Positions 1 through 4,139 of a stretch of 6,128 bases of DNA are shown piece after piece (position 1 is the first letter of the stretch; each line of letters opens with the position of its first letter). The notes under the pieces are model-generated. The model was not told where the DNA came from. It saw only the letters and a list, made by a program, of their open reading frames with translations, and ran no database searches. This DNA is from an uncultured Eubacteriales bacterium (GTDB lineage: Bacteria > Bacillota > Clostridia > Oscillospirales > Acutalibacteraceae), in assembly GCA_900317215.1 (NCBI GenBank), contig ONFW01000224.1, forward strand, positions 1 through 6,128. Direction: 5' to 3'. The position numbers and the translations under genes are program-made.

Positions 1-2648
1 GTTCCTCCTACTGCAGAGGCAGTGAGCTTTACCGAGCCGCCGAGAACTACGGTTTCCGAGCTGATCTTTGAGGCAGATGAAAGCTTTGCTGTGCCAGACA
101 CCGAAACCTTTGTTACTGCAGTAATGCTGCCCGAGCTGTCCTTTGCAGCTACAGCTATAATGAAGCTTCCCTTCTTTGAGGGAGTCCATGTACAGGTGTT
201 TGATGTTGAAGCCGCCTTGATCGTTGTACCGTCATTCGCTATAAAGGTGTAGCTTACAGTTCCCTTTGCGTTTGAGACAGATGCCTTGAGTGTGACCTTC
301 TCGCCGACAGCAGGCTTTGAGGCAGATGCAGTGAGGGTAACAGAAAGTCCCTTTTCGGAGGCGGGAAGATCAGTGAGCAGATTCTTGAACAGGCTCTTTT
401 TATCACAGCTTGTCGTATATCCCGGAGCTGATGCCTCGGGGATCTGTACGCCCGAATTGTTGTTGAAGATTATCTTGACCGTATTCTTGAACTGAGCGGG
501 ATATTCATAAGACCAGAAGTCGCCGTTTTCTTTGTTCATCTTTACCCCGGGCCAGTTTCCGTTGGTTATAATGCTCGAGCCTGTATCGTCGTAGGCGTAG
601 CAGTACACCTCCTGCCAGCCATAAGCCGAATTATCGAAAACTACACCGCCCTTATTGAGCGTGGGATATTCCTTGCTGACCGTCTTCTTTGTGTATGTAT
701 AGGTCTTGGATTTCTTTGTGCCGTCCGCGGCCGTGCCTGTAACGGTCAGTGATACATCACTTCCGGTTGCTGTATATCTGCCGAGCTCTATCGTCTTTTC
801 TGTAACTGTAAAGCTGCCTGAGGTACCCTCGGACGTAGTGTAGCTCATCTTTGACGCGCCCGTAACGGAGAGCTTCACCTTAATGCTGTCCGTTGAGAAT
901 ACGTTTGAGCCTGTCTCCGATGTTGCGGAGATCCTGATAGACGTGGGTTCAGCAGGAGACACCTTGCCGTAATCCTTTGAGGGATTGTATACTACTGCGA
1001 TACCGTCACGGTTCTTGACGTTACCCTTTACTACACCACCCGATACGGTGAATTTTTCACCCGTGACCTGATCGTAATATGTGCCGTCCTGCATTCCTAC
1101 GCTGAGGGACACGGAGCCGGCACCGTCGCCTCTGACAATAACAATACCCGTTTTACCTCTGAGGTTATACGCTATATTTCCCGATGAGCCAAGCTTTTCG
1201 CTCTGACCGACAAAATAGTTTCTGAATCTGTTAGCCGCAACTACAGCAGGGTCAGCCCATGTTATCGTGCCTACTTCGCCGAGCTGAGTCTGCTCGCCGA
1301 TATTTTCAAGTATCGTTGCAGAGGACTGCCTCGCCTTGGAAACATCGCCCGCAAGAATGTCCTTTGAATAGTAGGGTCTTGCAAAGAAAAGAGCCATAGG
1401 ATCCTTTCTTGACGCAAGAATAGCCCATACCTGCTTTATCACGGTATCATTGGCATCGTATGACGAGCCGCCGCCCATGTAGGTATCGTGACTCTCGGGC
1501 CAGAGGACGGCTTTTGTGCCCTGTCCGTGGATATAGCCGTTGTAGCCGCCGTCTGCAAGAGCATCTACATGACCGTGCATCACGCTGTTGCGGTAGTTGT
1601 CGCTTTTTGAATTATCAGTGATCGACATCTTGCTGAGATAATAGTTCTCTGCGTTGGTGTCGTCAAGACGGTTCAGCACCTCTCCGTAAAAATAAATGCC
1701 GTCATAGCCGTTTTTCTGCTTATAGTACGCTCTTGCCCCGTCAAGCACTACATCCCAGAAATCACTTGCAAAGGAAGCGTTGTCCTTGGGAGTCTCAATG
1801 TGCTTTGCAGCGTCAAATCTGAAGCCGTCAGCACCGCAGTCAATACATTCCTTAAGCAGGTCAAGCACCATGTTCTGCACCTTTTTGTCGCCGGTGTTAA
1901 GGTCGGGCATACCCATATTTCCCTGTGTAACGTCAAAGCGCCCGTCGCTCGAATGGGTCCATGAGGTGCTGATGTGCCAGTAGCTGGGATCGGTGAGCAT
2001 ATCCTTTTTCCAGAACTCGCCCACCTGCGGTGAGATATCCGACATAACAGCCTTCTGGTTTTCGGCAAGAGAGGCTCCTGCACTGCCTATTTTATAGCCC
2101 TGTATATTGCCCATGTGGTTTGCCACGATATCAACTATAACTCTGACCCCGTACTTTTCCGCCTCCTGACACATAGCCTTGAATTCTGCCTTTGTGCCGA
2201 GCCAGGTATAGCCGTTGTCACAGATATTGAAGGTTACGGGCTGATAGAACTTCCACCAGTTTCCGTCTTCACCGCCTGTACCGTTCGGTATGCCCACGTT
2301 GCCGTAAGCAACTCCCTCCCAATAGTAATCCTTGGGCTGCTGAACAGGCGAGGTCTGGATAGAAGTATAGCCTGCAGCGGCTATGTCCTTCATATATTTT
2401 TTGATGTTGTTGTACGACCAGTTCCAGCAATGCAGGGTAACGCCCTCCTGCGAGGTCTTAGCAAGTCCGTAATCGACCGTTAAGGCTGACGCCCCTGCTG
2501 CCGATGAGGTATCGCCTTCATCGTATGCAGAAACACTTATTCCTGTGCCTGCAAGGCCTGAAGCGAGCATAGCCGCAGCAAGTGATACAGAACCAAGCCT
2601 TGTGAAAAGTCTGCTCAGAGATCCTTTTTTGTCAGAATACAATTTCAA
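1..2648 (-). CDS. Secreted alpha-amylase, GH13 subfamily 28-like, with CBM26-type starch-binding module and Ig-like repeats (3' end outside window)
   Basis: This is an extracellular endo-acting alpha-1,4-glucanase for starch. The 882 visible residues (numbered from the TTG at 2648) read without a stop to the left edge. Residues 1-41 form a signal peptide: basic K7, K8, R13, R17, a hydrophobic core at about 18-37, and likely cleavage after SVSA. The catalytic barrel covers about 65-480 and resembles Bacillus subtilis AmyE. Region I is VIVDIVANH (170-178), region II is GADGFRFDAAKH (272-283) with nucleophile D279, the acid/base is E323 in FYGEVLN, and region IV is WPESHDTY (383-390) with H387 and D388. 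All three catalytic acids are present. A beta domain follows (about 485-556), then a beta-sandwich linker (564-655), a CBM26-like module (about 668-745, with YGW, WPGVKM, DFW), an Ig-like domain (about 766-852) and the start of a similar one (856 on). AmyE-like enzymes lack this long tail. Anchor or dockerin status cannot be seen. The start could also be TTG 2642. The family call is very secure; the subfamily comes from remembered motifs. Confidence 0.95.
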   Translation of the reverse strand, partial: MKLYSDKKGSLSRLFTRLGSVSLAAAMLASGLAGTGISVSAYDEGDTSSAAGASALTVDYGLAKTSQEGVTLHCWNWSYNNIKKYMKDIAAAGYTSIQTSPVQQPKDYYWEGVAYGNVGIPNGTGGEDGNWWKFYQPVTFNICDNGYTWLGTKAEFKAMCQEAEKYGVRVIVDIVANHMGNIQGYKIGSAGASLAENQKAVMSDISPQVGEFWKKDMLTDPSYWHISTSWTHSSDGRFDVTQGNMGMPDLNTGDKKVQNMVLDLLKECIDCGADGFRFDAAKHIETPKDNASFASDFWDVVLDGARAYYKQKNGYDGIYFYGEVLNRLDDTNAENYYLSKMSITDNSKSDNYRNSVMHGHVDALADGGYNGYIHGQGTKAVLWPESHDTYMGGGSSYDANDTVIKQVWAILASRKDPMALFFARPYYSKDILAGDVSKARQSSATILENIGEQTQLGEVGTITWADPAVVAANRFRNYFVGQSEKLGSSGNIAYNLRGKTGIVIVRGDGAGSVSLSVGMQDGTYYDQVTGEKFTVSGGVVKGNVKNRDGIAVVYNPSKDYGKVSPAEPTSIRISATSETGSNVFSTDSIKVKLSVTGASKMSYTTSEGTSGSFTVTEKTIELGRYTATGSDVSLTVTGTAADGTKKSKTYTYTKKTVSKEYPTLNKGGVVFDNSAYGWQEVYCYAYDDTGSSIITNGNWPGVKMNKENGDFWSYEYPAQFKNTVKIIFNNNSGVQIPEASAPGYTTSCDKKSLFKNLLTDLPASEKGLSVTLTASASKPAVGEKVTLKASVSNAKGTVSYTFIANDGTTIKAASTSNTCTWTPSKKGSFIIAVAAKDSSGSITAVTKVSVSGTAKLSSASKISSETVVLGGSVKLTASAVGG

Positions 2649-2651
2649 CAC

Positions 2652-2659
2652 TCTCCTTT
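2652..2659 (-). promoter_or_regulatory. Ribosome binding site of the amylase gene, with ambiguous non-ATG start
   Basis: The minus strand reads AAAGGAGA here, a strong Shine-Dalgarno sequence. Three in-frame start codons follow: GTG at 2651, TTG at 2648 and TTG at 2642, lying 1, 4 and 10 nt after GGAG. GTG 2651 is too close. TTG 2642 has the more usual spacing, and TTG 2648 is the outermost plausible start and the one used for numbering. An in-frame TGA at 2672-2670 rules out any start further upstream, and the first in-frame ATG (residue 27) falls inside the signal peptide core. Confidence 0.75.
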
Positions 2660-2677
2660 GTTTATTATTTCAGATAG

Positions 2678-2701
2678 AACAACAGCTTTGATGCTGTTGT
2701 T
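2678..2701. promoter_or_regulatory. Perfect 9-bp inverted repeat over the amylase transcription start (operator or 5'-leader hairpin)
   Basis: Arms AACAACAGC and GCTGTTGTT flank a 6-nt centre, giving 24 bp in total. The repeat begins directly next to the -10 element (2702-2707), and the expected start of transcription, near 2695, lies inside it. In DNA this is a classic place for a repressor to block initiation. In RNA it would make a hairpin near the 5' end, ending about 20 nt before the ribosome binding site. No T run follows, so it is not an intrinsic terminator. The binding protein is unknown. Confidence 0.65.
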
Positions 2702-2730
2702 ATTCTACTATATTTTCATGCGTTTGTAAA
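2702..2730 (-). promoter_or_regulatory. Predicted sigma-A promoter of the amylase gene
   Basis: The -35 is TTTACA (2730-2725) and the -10 is TAGAAT (2707-2702), separated by exactly 17 nt. Each hexamer matches the housekeeping consensus at five of six positions. Transcription should begin near 2695, giving a leader of about 47 nt to the start codon. The upstream DNA is AT-rich. The promoter is independent of the operon to the right because a terminator lies between them. Confidence 0.75.
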
Positions 2731-2840
2731 ATACGATTTTCCACAATCAGAAAACCCTATACTTCAGGCAGCTTTAGCTAAAAAAACAAACAGTCATCAA
2801 TTTCAATAATTCCACCGTCGTTCAGATGTCGAGTATGACG
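2731..2840. other. Non-coding spacer between the terminator and the amylase promoter
   Basis: This AT-rich stretch holds no convincing gene. The minus strand has a T7 run at 2780-2786 without a good stem before it. The AAAAT/ATTTT symmetry around CGT, just upstream of and touching the -35, is too short to call an operator with confidence. Confidence 0.5.
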
Positions 2841-2890
2841 AAAAAAACAGCCTGTTTTATGCATCACTTACATAAAAAGGCTGATTTTTT
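2841..2890. terminator. Intrinsic terminator, probably bidirectional, ending the fur-like operon
   Basis: On the minus strand, CAGCCTTTTTATG (2883-2871) pairs with CATAAAACAGGCTG (2861-2848) across a 9-nt loop with one bulged base, and is followed by seven Ts (2847-2841). It lies about 20 nt after the stop codon of the membrane-protein gene. On the plus strand the same stem is followed by ATTTTTT, so it could also stop transcription coming from the amylase side. It insulates the amylase gene from the operon. Confidence 0.85.
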
Positions 2891-2902
2891 CTGTATTCAA
2901 TA

Positions 2903-3475
2903 TTACATCGGGGTCGGGTTTTCATAATCAAACGAGCTTTGCGGTTCTTCCTTCTCCCTGAGGTCGATATCCTCGTTGTCACCCTGTGTGAAGCTGCCGT
3001 CATAGGAAACGGTGCAGCTCCTGCAGATATACTGATCGTCATTATTGCGGAAGGTATAGAGTATCCTGACGGAATCGCCGCCCCACTCCGTCTTGAACTG
3101 ACCGCTCGAAAACGGAAGGAAGCTGTCTGTTCTGACGTCGGCAAGCTTTTTCTCATTTCCGTCAAGGTACAGTTCAAAGCCCGATGTCTTGTCATCGGAA
3201 TATTCCTTGACGGTCAGTGATCGGCTGCCGTCGCTGTTTGTCAGGGTATAGGTGCTATAGCGCTTTATCTCAACATATTCCTTCATCATATTGACTGATA
3301 CAAGGTAGACAAGAGCGCCTGCTGCCAGAAGACCGCAGAAGCAGGTGGACAGAACGGTAATATTAATGGCAGTGTCGCCCGCCTTGAATTTTTTCAGTAT
3401 CGGCAGCATTATCAGACCGAAGATCATCAGGCTTACCACTACTACAAGAGCTACCAAAACAAAGGTGTTATTCAT
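2903..3475 (-). CDS. Hypothetical membrane protein: two N-terminal helices and a beta-rich extracytoplasmic domain
   Basis: I do not recognise a family for this 190-residue protein. Two membrane helices are clear: about residues 5-27, and about 38-61 (containing CFCGLLAAGALVYLV). They are joined by a short basic loop, KKFKAGDTA. The positive loop should be cytoplasmic, so both the short N-terminus and the large C-terminal part would be outside. The outer part (about 65-165) alternates polar and hydrophobic residues as a small beta domain would, with TNSDGSRSLTVKEY, FKTEWGGDSVRILYTF and a CRSC pair near 150-153. The last 25 residues are acidic, probably disordered, and end in PTPM. The start ATG overlaps the end of the upstream regulator gene by 8 nt (ATGAATAA) and has its own AAAGGAG inside that gene, 10 nt upstream. 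Co-transcription suggests a link with metal sensing, but that is only context. Confidence 0.85.
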   Translation of the reverse strand: MNNTFVLVALVVVVSLMIFGLIMLPILKKFKAGDTAINITVLSTCFCGLLAAGALVYLVSVNMMKEYVEIKRYSTYTLTNSDGSRSLTVKEYSDDKTSGFELYLDGNEKKLADVRTDSFLPFSSGQFKTEWGGDSVRILYTFRNNDDQYICRSCTVSYDGSFTQGDNEDIDLREKEEPQSSFDYENPTPM

Positions 3476-3929
3476 TATCAGGGTTCTCCTTTCGGGTATC
3501 GTTATCTGAGGAAGCGTTGCTTTCCGAACACTCCCTGCATATTCCGTAGAATACCGTTCTCAGAGGATCCACAGCAAAGCCGTGTTCTGAAAAAATGTGA
3601 GAGGCAAGCTCCTTGACCCGACTGCATTCAAGATGTATCAGTCTGCCGCATTTCTCGCATTTAAGGTGAAAATGCTCATGACATTCCCTGTCCGGCTCTG
3701 CATACTGAAAGCAGGCGCCGGTGGAGCTGTCAACGGTATATTTTCTGACAAGCCCCTGTTCGACAAGCCTTTCAAGGTGTCTGTATATCGTTGCCGTTCC
3801 CACATGAGTTCCCTGTCCCGTAAGATAATCGCTGATACCGTTTACCGTGACATGGCTGTCCTTATGGTCGGTCATGTATTTCAGAATGGTGTCGCGCTGT
3901 TTTGTTTTATATCCGTTTGAGCCGCTCAT
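3468..3929 (-). CDS. Fur-family metal-responsive transcriptional repressor (Fur/Zur/PerR type; metal not certain)
   Basis: This is a cytoplasmic DNA-binding dimer that represses metal-homeostasis genes. From the ATG at 3929 it has 153 residues, a normal Fur length. The N-terminal winged helix (about 7-78) includes the recognition segment TATIYRHLERLVEQGLV (45-61). The C-terminal metal and dimer domain has HEHFHLKCEKCG (84-95), FYGICREC (127-134) and two CxxC pairs (C91/C94 and C131/C134) that should form the structural zinc site. H86 and H88 match regulatory-site ligands. H99 stands where E. coli Fur has E101 and PerR has D104, and C102 and C83 lie nearby, which leans towards zinc; this is inferred. 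The frame also allows GTG at 3941, but that codon overlaps the GGAG ribosome site, so ATG 3929 is preferred. The gene overlaps the downstream membrane-protein gene by 8 nt. An operator-like repeat in its promoter suggests autoregulation. Confidence 0.93.
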   Translation of the reverse strand: MSGSNGYKTKQRDTILKYMTDHKDSHVTVNGISDYLTGQGTHVGTATIYRHLERLVEQGLVRKYTVDSSTGACFQYAEPDRECHEHFHLKCEKCGRLIHLECSRVKELASHIFSEHGFAVDPLRTVFYGICRECSESNASSDNDTRKENPDNE

Positions 3930-3940
3930 TCTCTGCTTCA

Positions 3941-3944
3941 CTCC
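3941..3944 (-). promoter_or_regulatory. Ribosome binding site of the Fur-family gene
   Basis: GGAG on the minus strand lies 11 nt before ATG 3929. It shares its last G with an in-frame GTG at 3941-3939 that could otherwise have been taken as the start, so it decides for the ATG. The spacing is slightly long. Confidence 0.6.
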
Positions 3945-3953
3945 GCATTTATA

Positions 3954-3970
3954 ATGAAAACCATTTTCAT
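3954..3970. promoter_or_regulatory. Fur-box-like operator in the promoter of the Fur-family gene
   Basis: Perfect 7-bp arms ATGAAAA and TTTTCAT flank CCA, matching the A/T-rich 7-1-7 style of Fur-family boxes. It overlaps the last two bases of the -10 and the expected transcription start near 3962, so binding would block RNA polymerase. This position strongly suggests that the regulator represses its own operon. The sequence alone does not say which metal is involved. Confidence 0.75.
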
Positions 3971-3997
3971 CTTACACTATTGAACAGCGATTGTCAA
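3969..3997 (-). promoter_or_regulatory. Predicted sigma-A promoter of the fur-like/membrane-protein operon
   Basis: A perfect -35 TTGACA (3997-3992) is followed after 17 nt by TAAGAT (3974-3969), a four-of-six -10. Transcription should begin near 3962, leaving a leader of about 33 nt to ATG 3929. Confidence 0.72.
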
Positions 3998-4006
3998 TAA
4001 TACTGA

Positions 4007-4050
4007 AATTACACATTTGTCACACCTGTAATTACACATTTGTCACACCT
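4007..4050. repeat. Two perfect 21-bp direct repeats, 23-bp period, upstream of the fur-like promoter
   Basis: Copies at 4007-4027 and 4030-4050 are identical over 21 bp, separated by GT. Each starts with AATTACAC on the plus strand, ends with GTCACACCT, and contains the near-palindrome ACACATTTGT (8 of 10 positions symmetric). The first copy lies 9 bp upstream of the -35 element, a usual place for an activator or an accessory repressor. It could also be a simple recent tandem duplication. It is not a CRISPR array: there are only two copies and the spacer is 2 nt. Confidence 0.8.
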
Positions 4051-4102
4051 TTGCATGCTTTTCACAAAAGTATTTCCGAAGAAGCGCGCACATAACCGCG
4101 AA
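4051..4102. other. Rest of the clpC-fur intergenic region
   Basis: No gene is seen here. The minus strand holds a short symmetric stretch, CTTTTGTGAAAAG, and a GCATGC palindrome, both too short to call. No promoter as good as the one at 3969-3997 was found. Confidence 0.4.
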
Positions 4103-4133
4103 CAGCCGCACTGTCTTTCTGACAATGCGGCTG
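4103..4133 (-). terminator. 13-bp hairpin right after clpC, without a T tract
   Basis: On the minus strand CAGCCGCATTGTC and GACAGTGCGGCTG pair across an AGAAA loop, with 12 Watson-Crick pairs and one U-G pair. The stem begins 6 nt after the clpC stop codon. It is followed by TTCGCGGTT rather than a T run, so it is either a weak or factor-aided terminator or a 3'-end stabilising structure. The stem itself is clear; its function is inferred. Confidence 0.6.
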
Positions 4134-4139
4134 CACCTG

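Noticed and set aside
22..495. Two plus-strand open frames (76 and 69 codons)
   Set aside because: They lie antisense to the Ig-like and CBM26 part of the amylase, which is continuously open and clearly homologous on the minus strand; neither has a convincing ribosome site or recognisable domain.
2115..2483. Plus-strand frame of 122 codons opposite the amylase barrel
   Set aside because: The minus strand here encodes conserved GH13 region I and the N-terminal barrel, so the opposite frame is a shadow.
2725..2750. Possible catabolite-response (cre-like) site around AAAATCGTATTTT
   Set aside because: The symmetry is 5-bp arms around CGT, but it does not fit the TGWAANCGNTNWCA consensus in spacing, so CcpA control is not supported.
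2778..2864. 28-codon minus-strand frame starting in the terminator loop
   Set aside because: Its start lies within the terminator hairpin, it has no ribosome binding site, and its codons include the terminator T run; probably chance.
3939..3941. GTG at 3941 as the start of the Fur-family gene
   Set aside because: It overlaps the GGAG ribosome site; ATG 3929 gives the typical Fur-family N-terminus (MSGSNGYKTKQR).
4007..4050. Start of a CRISPR array
   Set aside because: There are only two repeat copies of 21 bp separated by 2 bp, with no spacer-sized gaps and no cas genes.
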